A DNA stretch of 35,243 nt from UBA11540 sp045531755 (GTDB taxonomy: Bacteria; Bacillota; Clostridia; Oscillospirales; Ruminococcaceae): assembly GCA_045531755.1 (NCBI GenBank), contig JAZSEP010000081.1, positions 1 to 35,243 of the forward strand, read 5' to 3'. The translations under genes were made by a program, and so were the position numbers. The notes under the pieces are model-generated. The model saw only the letters and a program-made list of their open reading frames with translations. It did not search any database and was not told where the DNA came from. Below are positions 1 through 7,783 of the stretch, piece by piece (position 1 is the stretch's first letter; each line of letters begins with the position of its first letter).

Positions 1-2
1 TT

Positions 3-581
3 GCTGAAAAAATTCAGGAATACCGCGAACAAGAGGACAGCCTCAGAGATACTCTTCTCACCGCTCAGCGCCTTGGCGACTCGCTTCTCAAGGAGTCCAA
101 GACAAAGGCTGACATAATTATCAAGGACGCAACGGCAAAGGCTGAAAAGATAGTCGAAAACGCGCAGAAGAAGCTCGAGGGCGAGCAGATTGCTCTCACA
201 AAGATGCAACGCGAGGTTTCCGGCTTCAAGACCCGTCTTATGTCCCTCTACAAAACTCACATTGAACTTATAAGCGCTCTTCCCGATTATGAAGAACCCA
301 AGGAAGAGGAAGTGGCTGCTGAAGCTGAGGCTCCCGTTGAAGAGACACCTGTAGCAGAAGAGGTTGCACAGGCAGAAGAGGCTCCCGTTGAGGAAGTTGC
401 AGTTGAAGAAACTGTTGACGAAGAGCCCGAGGCTCTTTCCTTCACTCCCAAGGCTATGCCTGTAAACGAAGAGGTTGAGGAAGAAGAGCCCACAACAAAA
501 GCTTCGAAATTCGGTCCTCTCAAATTTGGCGAGGATTATGATATAAAGCGTGACGGACAGTATTCACGCAAAAAAAGATAA
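3..581 (+). CDS. divIVA: DivIVA-family cell-division/polarity protein, C-terminal part (5' end outside window)
   Basis: The frame is open from the window edge, so the start and the N-terminal membrane-binding domain are missing. The visible part begins with coiled-coil heptads; the stretch LLTAQRLGDSLLKESKTKAD followed by repeated A-K-A-E motifs is typical of the second coiled coil of DivIVA/GpsB proteins, which assemble at curved membrane and recruit division or wall-growth enzymes. A conserved turn (FKTRLMSLYKTHIELI) follows. The tail after about residue 95 of the fragment is a long acidic, Val/Pro-rich low-complexity stretch with repeated APVEE units, then a basic end (YSRKKR). DivIVA next to ileS is a common Gram-positive order (known context). 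The family call is solid; which partner it recruits cannot be told. Confidence 0.85.
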   Translation, partial: AEKIQEYREQEDSLRDTLLTAQRLGDSLLKESKTKADIIIKDATAKAEKIVENAQKKLEGEQIALTKMQREVSGFKTRLMSLYKTHIELISALPDYEEPKEEEVAAEAEAPVEETPVAEEVAQAEEAPVEEVAVEETVDEEPEALSFTPKAMPVNEEVEEEEPTTKASKFGPLKFGEDYDIKRDGQYSRKKR

Positions 582-602
582 CTTTTAAGGAGATCATTCA
601 CG

Positions 603-3404
603 ATGGCTCAGGATTACAACCAGACGCTTAATCTGCCGAAAACCGATTTCCAGATGAGAGCAGGTCTTCCCCAGAAGGAACCCGCTATGATCGAGAAATG
701 GGAAGCAGACGGATTATACAAAAAGCTTATTGACAAAAACAAGGGAAAGCCCACCTATATCCTTCACGACGGACCTCCCTATGCCAACGGCGACATTCAC
801 CTTGGTACAGCGCTTAACAAGGTGCTCAAGGACATTATCGTCAAATATAAGAATATGGCAGGATTTGAGTCCAACTACGTTCCCGGTTGGGATACACACG
901 GTCTGCCAATTGAGCTCAAGGCTATGAAGAAGGCGGGTATCGGCAACGGTATCACCTCTCTTTCCCCCGTTGAGCTGAGAAAGATTTGCAGAGAGTTTGC
1001 TCTTTCCTACGTTGAAGATCAGAAAAATCAGTTCAAGCGTCTTGGTGTATGGGGCGATTTTGATGACCCGTATCTGACCCTCAAGCCTGAATTTGAGGCT
1101 CGTCAGATAGAAATCTTTGGCGAGATGGCAAAGAAGGGCTATATCTACAAGGGACACAAGCCTGTTTACTGGTGTCCTCATTGCGTTACCGCTTTGGCTG
1201 AGGCTGAAATCGAGTACGCTGAAGACCCCTGCCATTCCATCTACGTAAAGTTCAAGGTTAAAAACGACAAAAACTCTGTTCTCGCTAATATGGGTGCAGA
1301 GCTTGAAAACACATATTTTGTTATCTGGACAACGACTACCTGGACCCTGCCCGGAAACGTTGCTATCTGTCTTGGTCCTGACTACGAGTACTGCCTCGTT
1401 AAGACAAACGGCGAGTACTACGTTATGGCACGCGACCTTGCTGATGCCGCTATGCAGGCTGCTAAAATCGAAGATTATGAGATTATCGGCAGTGTCAGAG
1501 GCTCTGACCTTGAGTATATCACCTGTTATCATCCTTTCCTTGACCGTGATTCTCTCGTTATCGTTGGAAATCACGTAACTCTCGAAAGCGGTACAGGATG
1601 CGTTCACACAGCTCCCGGTTTTGGTGTTGAAGACTTCGAGGTTTGCGTACAGAACTATAAAGAGCTTCCTATGGTTGTTCCGGTTGACAACAACGGTAGA
1701 CTCACAAAGGATGCAGGACAGTTCGAGGGTCTTACCACCGACGAGGCTAATAAAGCAATCGCTATCTACCTTGAGGAGCACGGAAATCTTCTCGCTTTGC
1801 AGAAGATCATTCACCAGTATCCTCACTGCTGGAGATGTAAAGAGCCTGTTATCTTCCGTGCTACTGAGCAGTGGTTCTGCTCTATCGACGGCTTTAAGGA
1901 AGAGGCTATCGAGGCTGTTAAAAACGTTAAGTGGATTCCCGATTGGGGCGAGGGCCGTATCACCGGTATGATTCAGGACAGAAGCGACTGGTGTATCTCC
2001 CGTCAAAGAACCTGGGGCGTTCCGATTCCGATATTCTACTGCGACGATTGCGGTAAGTATATAGTGAACGACGAAACCATCAAGGCTGTTTCTGATTTGT
2101 TCAGAAAAGAGGGTTCTGACGCCTGGTACATCAAATCTGCAGAGGAAATTCTCCCCGAAGGATTTAAATGCCCCCATTGCGGAAAGAACCACTTCACAAA
2201 AGAAACCGACATTATGGACGTTTGGTTTGACTCCGGTGTTACACACGCGGCGGTTCTTGACCAGCGCGACGACCTCAAGTGGCCTTGCGACCTCTATCTT
2301 GAGGGTAACGACCAGTACAGAGGTTGGTTCCAGTCTTCGCTTCTCACCTCTGTTGCCTGGAAGGGCGTTGCTCCTTACAAGGCAGTTTGCACACACGGTT
2401 GGGTTGTTGACGGTGAAGGCAAAAAGATGTCCAAGTCACTTGGAAACGGTATCGTTCCTTCCGAAATCATCGACGAATACGGCGCAGACATTCTTCGTCT
2501 TTGGGTTGCTTCTTCCGACTATCACGCTGACATCAAGATTTCCAAAGATATCTTGAAGCAGTTGTCCGAGCAGTACAGAAAGATAAGAAACACTGCGAGA
2601 TTTATTCTCGGTACTATAAACGACTTCGACCCGAGCAAAGACAGGGTTGAATACGACAAGCTTGAAGAGCTTGACAAGTGGGCTCTTATGCGCCTTGACG
2701 ACCTCACCCGTGAAGTTACAAAGGCTTATGACGAGTTCGATTATCACATTGTTTTCCACGCAATCCACAACTTCTGCGTACTTGATATGTCCAGCTTCTA
2801 TCTCGATATTATCAAGGACAGACTCTACGTTGAAAAGACAGATTCCGTTACAAGAAGGGCGGCTCAGACTGCGGCGTATGACATTCTTGTTGCAATGACA
2901 AAGCTCATCGCGCCTATCCTCTGCTTCACAGCTGAGGAGGTTTGGAGCTTTATTCCCAAGACGGACGATATGGACGCTCGTTCCGTTATCTTCAACGAAA
3001 TCTCCGCAGTATCCGCGCACACCTTCTCCGACGAGTTCCGCGCTAAGTGGGACAGAATTCACGCTATCCGTGATGACGTTAACAAGGCTCTTGAGCTGGC
3101 TCGTGCAGATAAGGTTATCGGTAAATCTCTTGAGGCTTGCGTTGTTCTCACCTGCGACGGTGAGTTGTACGACTTCGCGAAGTCTGTTGAGGAGTCACTT
3201 GCAGAAACCTTTATCGTTTCCGACGTTAAACTCGTAAAGGGCGAAGGCAAGTCTGCTGAGGGCGCTTACGTTGAAGGACTTGGCGTTTCTGTTGAAAAGG
3301 CAGAGGGCGAAAAGTGCGAGAGATGTTGGATGTACAGCAAATCTGTCGGTACGGTTGCCGAGCACCCCACGCTCTGCAAGCGTTGTGCTGAGGTTCTTAA
3401 ATAA
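603..3404 (+). CDS. ileS: isoleucyl-tRNA synthetase
   Basis: Class I aminoacyl-tRNA synthetase charging tRNA-Ile in the cytoplasm. The HIGH-type motif PPYANGDIHLG lies near residues 58-68 and KMSKS near residue 608, with the editing domain between them (the WTTTTWTLPGN stretch is typical of the CP1 editing site). The C-terminus ends in a zinc-binding pair, CERCW and CKRC, as in bacterial IleRS. Length of 933 residues is normal for the bacterial type. AAGGAG at 587-592 precedes the ATG at 603 with proper spacing. The gap after the DivIVA gene is only 21 bases, so there is no room for a T-box leader directly in front; any tRNA-responsive control would lie outside the window. Confidence 0.98.
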   Translation: MAQDYNQTLNLPKTDFQMRAGLPQKEPAMIEKWEADGLYKKLIDKNKGKPTYILHDGPPYANGDIHLGTALNKVLKDIIVKYKNMAGFESNYVPGWDTHGLPIELKAMKKAGIGNGITSLSPVELRKICREFALSYVEDQKNQFKRLGVWGDFDDPYLTLKPEFEARQIEIFGEMAKKGYIYKGHKPVYWCPHCVTALAEAEIEYAEDPCHSIYVKFKVKNDKNSVLANMGAELENTYFVIWTTTTWTLPGNVAICLGPDYEYCLVKTNGEYYVMARDLADAAMQAAKIEDYEIIGSVRGSDLEYITCYHPFLDRDSLVIVGNHVTLESGTGCVHTAPGFGVEDFEVCVQNYKELPMVVPVDNNGRLTKDAGQFEGLTTDEANKAIAIYLEEHGNLLALQKIIHQYPHCWRCKEPVIFRATEQWFCSIDGFKEEAIEAVKNVKWIPDWGEGRITGMIQDRSDWCISRQRTWGVPIPIFYCDDCGKYIVNDETIKAVSDLFRKEGSDAWYIKSAEEILPEGFKCPHCGKNHFTKETDIMDVWFDSGVTHAAVLDQRDDLKWPCDLYLEGNDQYRGWFQSSLLTSVAWKGVAPYKAVCTHGWVVDGEGKKMSKSLGNGIVPSEIIDEYGADILRLWVASSDYHADIKISKDILKQLSEQYRKIRNTARFILGTINDFDPSKDRVEYDKLEELDKWALMRLDDLTREVTKAYDEFDYHIVFHAIHNFCVLDMSSFYLDIIKDRLYVEKTDSVTRRAAQTAAYDILVAMTKLIAPILCFTAEEVWSFIPKTDDMDARSVIFNEISAVSAHTFSDEFRAKWDRIHAIRDDVNKALELARADKVIGKSLEACVVLTCDGELYDFAKSVEESLAETFIVSDVKLVKGEGKSAEGAYVEGLGVSVEKAEGEKCERCWMYSKSVGTVAEHPTLCKRCAEVLK

Positions 3405-3417
3405 TTCATCGCAAACT

Positions 3418-3444
3418 GGGTAGACTTTTCCGGTCTACCCTTTT
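3418..3444 (+). terminator. Stem-loop with short T-run after ileS
   Basis: A perfect 8-bp stem, GGGTAGAC (3418-3425) with GTCTACCC (3433-3440), has a 7-base loop and is followed by TTTT. It fits an intrinsic terminator or partial attenuator between ileS and lspA. The short T-run suggests it may leak, and lspA has no obvious promoter of its own in the remaining 18 bases. Confidence 0.7.
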
Positions 3445-3462
3445 GTAACTGGAGGAAAGGCT

Positions 3463-3957
3463 TTGGTCTTTTTACTTGTTATCATCGGAGTTCTGCTCGT
3501 TGCGGCAGACCAGCTTATAAAGCTTTGGGCGATATCTTCGCTTGAGCCTATTGGCTCCATCACCGTAATCGAAAATATCTTCAGCCTCACCTACGTTGAA
3601 AACACGGGAGCTGCCTGGGGAATGATGGCAGGTGCAAAATGGTATCTCATCCTGATGCCTATCGTTATCATCGCGGCGGTTCTGACTTTTTTGATCGTAA
3701 AAAAGCTTAAGGACCCGCTTTTGCTGTGGTCTTGTATGCTGATTATTTCAGGCGGTGTCGGAAATCTGATTGACAGGGTTTTCCGAGGATTTGTCGTGGA
3801 TTATCTACACGCCACCTTCATCGACTTCCCTGTTTTCAATCTTGCGGACTGTTGTATTACAATCGGTGCAGGACTTCTCATTTTGTACGTAATTCTTTCC
3901 GAAATAAAAGAGCAAAAAGCAAAGAAGCTCGGCGGTGATGAAGATGCTGTCGAATGA
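3463..3957 (+). CDS. lspA: lipoprotein signal peptidase II
   Basis: Membrane aspartyl protease that removes signal peptides from diacylglyceryl-modified prolipoproteins. Four hydrophobic helices are visible. The two catalytic-Asp signatures are present: GGVGNLIDR and FPVFNLAD. Length of 164 residues matches the family. The start is a TTG at 3463, chosen because GGAGG at 3451-3455 sits 7 bases upstream and the protein then begins directly with the first membrane helix. The 3' end overlaps the pseudouridine synthase gene, indicating translational coupling. A substrate candidate in the window is the M3-like peptidase lipoprotein (31817-33577). Confidence 0.96.
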   Translation: MVFLLVIIGVLLVAADQLIKLWAISSLEPIGSITVIENIFSLTYVENTGAAWGMMAGAKWYLILMPIVIIAAVLTFLIVKKLKDPLLLWSCMLIISGGVGNLIDRVFRGFVVDYLHATFIDFPVFNLADCCITIGAGLLILYVILSEIKEQKAKKLGGDEDAVE

Positions 3958-4870
3958 TTACATTTTCACCGTTTGCGACCAAGCTGTCGGCGAGCGCATC
4001 GACAAATGGCTTGTAGAAAACGTCGAGTCACTCACGAGGTCGTCGGTTCAGCGAATGATCGAGGACGGTTGTGTACTTGTAAACCAGAAGGTCGTTTCAA
4101 AAAACTACAAGCTCAGGTCAGGCGACAATATTCAACTAAACGTTCCTGCCCCAAAGGAGCTTGACGTTACCGCAGAAGATATTCCTCTGGACGTGGTTTT
4201 TGAGGACGAGCATCTTTTGGTGGTTAACAAGCCAAAGGGAATGGTTGTCCACCCTGCCGCAGGCAACTACAGCGGAACGCTGGTAAATGCCCTTATGGCG
4301 CATTGCAAGGGCAGTCTTTCGGGTATCAACGGTGTTATGCGTCCGGGTATTGTTCACCGAATTGACAAGAAAACAAGCGGTCTTTTGATTGTGGCAAAGA
4401 GTGACGCGGCACACACGGGGTTGGCGGAGCAGATAAAGGCTCACAGCTTCACGAGAATTTATGAAGCTGTGGTAGTCGGCAACATCAAAACCGATAACGG
4501 AACGGTGGATGCTCCCATCGGCAGACATCCCGTTGACAGAAAAAAGATGTGTGTAACGGAAAAAAATTCAAAGCGTGCTGTCACACACTTTGAGGTTCTG
4601 GAAAGATTTAATGGCTTTACCCACATCAGAGTAAGGCTTGAAACGGGACGGACGCATCAAATCCGTGTTCATATGGCTTATCTGGGTCACCCTGTCGCAG
4701 GCGACGAGGTATACGGCTCAAAGAAGCCAATAAAAGAGCTTGACGGGCAATGCTTGCACGCTAAGGTAATCGGATTTGAACATCCGATTACGCGCGAGTA
4801 TCTTGAATTTGAGAGTCCTTTACCAAAATATTTTAGTGACTTTATTGAAAAACTCAAAAAGATGAAATAG
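3944..4870 (+). CDS. rluD: RluD/RluA-family 23S rRNA pseudouridine synthase
   Basis: Converts specific uridines of large-subunit rRNA to pseudouridine. An S4-type RNA-binding domain occupies roughly the first 75 residues (RIDKWL, then RSSVQRMIEDGCVLVN), followed by the RluA catalytic fold with the active-site motif HRIDKKTSGL, whose Asp is the nucleophile, and the LETGRTHQIRVH motif. The start is ambiguous: GTG at 3935, ATG at 3938 and ATG at 3944 are all in frame. 3944 is preferred because GGTGA at 3934-3938 lies 5 bases ahead of it. Any of them overlaps the end of lspA. About 308 residues is normal. RluD is the likeliest member, but RluA-family paralogues cannot be told apart with certainty. 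Confidence 0.92.
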   Translation: MLSNDYIFTVCDQAVGERIDKWLVENVESLTRSSVQRMIEDGCVLVNQKVVSKNYKLRSGDNIQLNVPAPKELDVTAEDIPLDVVFEDEHLLVVNKPKGMVVHPAAGNYSGTLVNALMAHCKGSLSGINGVMRPGIVHRIDKKTSGLLIVAKSDAAHTGLAEQIKAHSFTRIYEAVVVGNIKTDNGTVDAPIGRHPVDRKKMCVTEKNSKRAVTHFEVLERFNGFTHIRVRLETGRTHQIRVHMAYLGHPVAGDEVYGSKKPIKELDGQCLHAKVIGFEHPITREYLEFESPLPKYFSDFIEKLKKMK

Positions 4871-4889
4871 ATTCTTCAGGAGGGTTAAT

Positions 4890-5732
4890 ATGCAGGAAAA
4901 CTTGAAAAAAGAATTGGCAGTCAAAGCCTGCCAAATCAGAATGGGAGTAATTGAAGGCACCTTCAACGCAAAATCGGGACATCCCGGCGGTTCCCTTTCT
5001 ATTGCAGACGTTTTGGCGTATCTCTATTTTAAAGAGATGAACGTCGACCCCAAAAATCCCAAATGGGAGGACAGAGACCGTTTCGTTCTCTCGAAGGGAC
5101 ATTGCGCTCCCGGACTTTATGCTGCATTGGCTCTTAAGGGATTTTTCTCCACCCAAGAGCTTAAAACCCTGCGTCATCCCGGCGCTATGCTTCAGGGACA
5201 TCCCGACATGAAGGGAACTCCCGGTGTTGATATGTCTACGGGTTCACTTGGACAGGGCATCTCTGCCGCTTGCGGTATGGCACTTTCTGCTAAGCTTTCA
5301 AACAAGGATTACAGAGTTTATGCTATCCTCGGCGACGGTGAGATTGAAGAGGGTCAGGTTTGGGAGGCGGCTATGTTCGCGGCTCACAACAAGCTTGACA
5401 ATCTCTGCATCCTCGTTGACAACAACGGATTGCAGATCGACGGCAGAATTACCGAGGTTTGTTCTCCCGAGCCTATTGACAAGAAGTTCGAGGCTTTTGG
5501 ATTTAACGTAATTGTCATTGATGCACACGATTTCGATTCCATCGAAGCCGCTTATGAAAAAGCAAAGAATGTTAAAGGCAAGCCCACAGCAATCATCTCC
5601 AAGAGCACCAAGGGAAAAGGCGTTTCCTTTATGGAGGACAAGGTTGAGTGGCACGGTTCTGCCCCCAACGCTGAACAGTACAAGATTGCTATGGAAGAGC
5701 TTGAAGCTACATTAAATTCGATAAAGGAGTAA
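4890..5732 (+). CDS. transketolase, N-terminal (TPP-binding) subunit
   Basis: First half of a split transketolase, which moves two-carbon units between sugar phosphates in the non-oxidative pentose phosphate pathway. The thiamine diphosphate/metal motif is visible as GDGEIEEG near residue 148 and VDNNGLQ about 30 residues on. Early conserved stretches such as SGHPGGSLS and LSKGHCAPGLYA match. At 280 residues it is only the pyrophosphate-binding half; the pyrimidine-binding half is the next gene, 4 bases downstream. AGGAGG at 4878-4883 is well placed for ATG 4890. Split transketolases are frequent in Clostridia and archaea; a transaldolase-like or DXS-like role is less likely given the residue pattern. 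Confidence 0.95.
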   Translation: MQENLKKELAVKACQIRMGVIEGTFNAKSGHPGGSLSIADVLAYLYFKEMNVDPKNPKWEDRDRFVLSKGHCAPGLYAALALKGFFSTQELKTLRHPGAMLQGHPDMKGTPGVDMSTGSLGQGISAACGMALSAKLSNKDYRVYAILGDGEIEEGQVWEAAMFAAHNKLDNLCILVDNNGLQIDGRITEVCSPEPIDKKFEAFGFNVIVIDAHDFDSIEAAYEKAKNVKGKPTAIISKSTKGKGVSFMEDKVEWHGSAPNAEQYKIAMEELEATLNSIKE

Positions 5733-5736
5733 CGGT

Positions 5737-6687
5737 ATGTCTGAAGTTGTTAAAATTGCTACCCGTGAGAGCTACGGAAAAGCCCTTGCGGAACTTTCCA
5801 CCAAATATGAAAATCTCGTAGTACTCGATGCCGACCTCGCTGCCGCTACCAAAACAGGCACCTTCAAAAAAGCTTGTCCCGAGAGATTTATCGATTGCGG
5901 AATTGCCGAGGCTAATATGATTGGTGTCGCTGCAGGTCTTGCAAGCACGGGAAAAATTCCCTTTGCAAGCTCATTTGCAATGTTTGCCGCAGGACGCGCT
6001 TATGAAATTATCAGAAACTCTGTTGGATATCCCCATCTTAACGTGAAAATCGGTGCCACACACGCGGGCATCTCGGTCGGTGAGGACGGTGCAACACATC
6101 AGTGCTGTGAGGATATCGCACTTATGCGCACGATTCCCGGTATGGTTATCATCAACCCTGCGGACGACGTTGAGGCAAAGGCTGCTGTTGAAGCCGCTAT
6201 AAACCACAACGGCCCTGTATATCTCAGATTTGGCAGACTTGCCGCTCCCGTTTTCAACAATCCCGAAACCTACAAGTTCGAGCTTGGAAAAGGAATCGTT
6301 CTTCGTGAGGGCAGTGACCTCACAATCGTCGCTTCGGGACTTATGGTTTACGAGGCTATCAAAGCTGCAGACGCACTCAAGGAAGACGGTATCAGCGCAA
6401 GAGTTGTGAACATTCACACGATAAAGCCTCTTGACAAGGAGCTTATTGCAAAGTGTGCCAAAGAAACAGGCGTTATCGTGACCGTTGAAGAGCACAACGT
6501 TGTCGGCGGACTTGGCGAGGCTGTTTGTGAGGCGGTTTGCTCCTCTACTCCCGTACCCGTTGTTAAAATCGGCGTTGAGGACAGATTTGGTTATTCGGGA
6601 CCTGCACCGGTATTGCTTGAGCAGTTTGGGCTCTGCGCTTCAAACATTGTGGCAAAGGCAAAGGATGCACTTAAACTCAAAAAATAA
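5737..6687 (+). CDS. transketolase, C-terminal subunit
   Basis: Second half of the split transketolase: the pyrimidine-binding domain (ATRESYGKAL, then FIDCGIAEANMIGVAAGLA, which carries the catalytic Glu that activates the thiamine ring) and the C-terminal domain (VEEHNVVGGLGEAV). It is 316 residues and starts 4 bases after the N-terminal subunit stops, so the two products are made together and should assemble as a heterotetramer. A strong stem-loop follows the stop codon and ends the transcript. Confidence 0.95.
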   Translation: MSEVVKIATRESYGKALAELSTKYENLVVLDADLAAATKTGTFKKACPERFIDCGIAEANMIGVAAGLASTGKIPFASSFAMFAAGRAYEIIRNSVGYPHLNVKIGATHAGISVGEDGATHQCCEDIALMRTIPGMVIINPADDVEAKAAVEAAINHNGPVYLRFGRLAAPVFNNPETYKFELGKGIVLREGSDLTIVASGLMVYEAIKAADALKEDGISARVVNIHTIKPLDKELIAKCAKETGVIVTVEEHNVVGGLGEAVCEAVCSSTPVPVVKIGVEDRFGYSGPAPVLLEQFGLCASNIVAKAKDALKLKK

Positions 6688-6699
6688 CTTGATGAAAAT

Positions 6700-6736
6700 A
6701 AAAAAAGCGCCCGCCGAGGCGGAGTGCTCCTTTTTT
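6700..6736. terminator. Bidirectional intrinsic terminator
   Basis: A G+C-rich imperfect stem (AGCGC-CCGC paired with GCGG-A-GTGCT, 6705-6728) has a tetraloop and is flanked by an A-run on the left (6700-6705) and a T6 run on the right (6731-6736). It therefore can end transcription of the transketolase genes on + and of the ZIP gene on -. Confidence 0.85.
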
Positions 6737-6746
6737 ATTTCGGGGT

Positions 6747-7502
6747 TTATCCTAAAAGCACGTCGGTTATCAGCATTATGCAAAAGCCTACCAACAGCGC
6801 GTAGGTTGCTCCGCGCTCGTTGCCGTGGGCGTGGGTTTCGGGTATCATTTCGTCGCTGATTACATACAGCATTGTACCGCCTGCAAAAGCAAGGGCAAAC
6901 GGAAGAATTACCGACGCTATACTTACTGCAAAGTATCCGAGCAGAGTTCCTATTACCTCTACTATTCCCGTTGCCATTGCACAGACGAAGGTCTTTTTGG
7001 GCGACACGCCTGCGGCGAGCATCGGGCCGATTATTACCATTCCCTCGGGGATATTCTGAAGCGCTATACCGCCTGCGATTATCAGCGCTTGCGACGGGTC
7101 ATCGGAACCAAAACCGACACCTGCGGCAATACCCTCGGGAAGATTATGTATCGCTATTGCGGTCACGAACAAGAGTACCTTGTTCAAATCCGTATTCCCT
7201 TCGTGGTGTTCGATATCTGCACCCACAAGCTTATGAAGGTGCGGAACGAGCTTATCGATGAGGTTGAGGCATACTGCGCCTGCAAATATTCCTGCAGTTG
7301 TGATTAGCAGTCCGTATTTTCCGCCGTATTCAAGCGACGGCAGTACAAGTCCCAAAACCGCTGCAGCAAGCATTACTCCTGCCGCGAAGGACAGCACTAT
7401 GTCCGAGAATTTATGGGATATTTTTTTGAACACAAATCCTATCAAGGAACCTATTATCGTCGCACCGCCGACACCAATCGCGGTGAGCAACACCATGGTC
7501 AT
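6747..7502 (-). CDS. ZIP-family metal (zinc) transporter
   Basis: Membrane permease for divalent metal uptake, most likely Zn2+ (family knowledge). About eight hydrophobic helices are visible. The metal-binding helix motifs are HNLPEG (residues 119-124) and QNIPEG (149-154), as in ZupT/GufA-like proteins. A His-containing loop (HLHKL...EHHEG, about 88-102) sits between helices. Length of 251 residues is typical. AAGGAG (7511-7516) sits 8 bases ahead of ATG 7502; an in-frame ATG two codons later is less well spaced. The stem-loop ending the rubredoxin transcript finishes only 2 bases before this ribosome-binding site, so no promoter fits between them and expression probably relies on read-through or on a promoter inside the rubredoxin gene. 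Confidence 0.92.
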   Translation of the reverse strand: MTMVLLTAIGVGGATIIGSLIGFVFKKISHKFSDIVLSFAAGVMLAAAVLGLVLPSLEYGGKYGLLITTAGIFAGAVCLNLIDKLVPHLHKLVGADIEHHEGNTDLNKVLLFVTAIAIHNLPEGIAAGVGFGSDDPSQALIIAGGIALQNIPEGMVIIGPMLAAGVSPKKTFVCAMATGIVEVIGTLLGYFAVSIASVILPFALAFAGGTMLYVISDEMIPETHAHGNERGATYALLVGFCIMLITDVLLG

Positions 7503-7518
7503 AAAAGCATCTCCTTAG

Positions 7519-7549
7519 AAAAAGGTTCCCACAAAAGCTTGTGGGAACC
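7519..7549 (-). terminator. Terminator/attenuator between rubredoxin and ZIP genes
   Basis: A perfect 11-bp stem, GGTTCCCACAA (7524-7534) with TTGTGGGAACC (7539-7549), has a 4-base loop. Read on the minus strand it is followed by five T (7523-7519). It follows the rubredoxin stop codon by 7 bases and runs almost into the ZIP ribosome-binding site. Confidence 0.85.
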
Positions 7550-7556
7550 CGAAAGA

Positions 7557-7715
7557 TTATTCTTCGCTGAAGCTATCCTTACCTACTCCACAAAGAGGGC
7601 ACACGAAATCGTCGGGAAGGTCCTCGAACTTTGTGCCTGCGGCAATGCCGTTATCGGGATCGCCTACAGCTTCGTCATATACCCATCCGCATACATCGCA
7701 TACATACTTTTTCAT
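7557..7715 (-). CDS. rubredoxin (52 residues)
   Basis: Small one-iron electron carrier. The translated frame has both iron-binding knuckles, CDVCG (residues 6-10) and CPLCG (39-43), the conserved WVYDEAVGDP and GIAAGTKFEDLPDDF stretches between them, and the normal length. GGAGG (7724-7728) lies 8 bases ahead of the ATG at 7715. It sits 68 bases downstream of an FprA flavodiiron protein on the same strand; FprA-type enzymes take electrons from rubredoxin (established knowledge), so the two likely form an oxygen- or nitric-oxide-scavenging pair. A separate promoter appears to lie in the gap. The gene is easy to overlook because it is so short. Confidence 0.96.
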   Translation of the reverse strand: MKKYVCDVCGWVYDEAVGDPDNGIAAGTKFEDLPDDFVCPLCGVGKDSFSEE

Positions 7716-7733
7716 TTGTTTTTCCTCCATTTT

Positions 7734-7763
7734 ATAATATGTCTTTCACAGGTAGTTTGTTAA
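7734..7763 (-). promoter_or_regulatory. Candidate promoter of rubredoxin with overlapping palindrome
   Basis: On the minus strand, TTAACA (7763-7758) and TATTAT (7739-7734) are separated by 18 bases, each one mismatch from consensus. TATAAA at 7736-7731 overlaps the second box. The -35 box lies inside an imperfect palindrome at 7751-7770 (TAGTTT-GTT-AAACTA core, with GGT and ACC outside), which could be a repressor site. It matches no operator I can name; it is not a PerR or Fur box by eye. Confidence 0.5.
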
Positions 7764-7783
7764 ACTAACCTATAGTTTATACA

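Noticed and set aside
581..602. T-box riboswitch in front of ileS
   Set aside because: Only 21 bases separate it from the preceding gene; no space for a T-box.
714..2396. 560-codon open frame antisense to ileS
   Set aside because: Its product resembles no protein and it lies wholly opposite a perfect isoleucyl-tRNA synthetase; codon bias of the sense gene keeps the opposite frame open.
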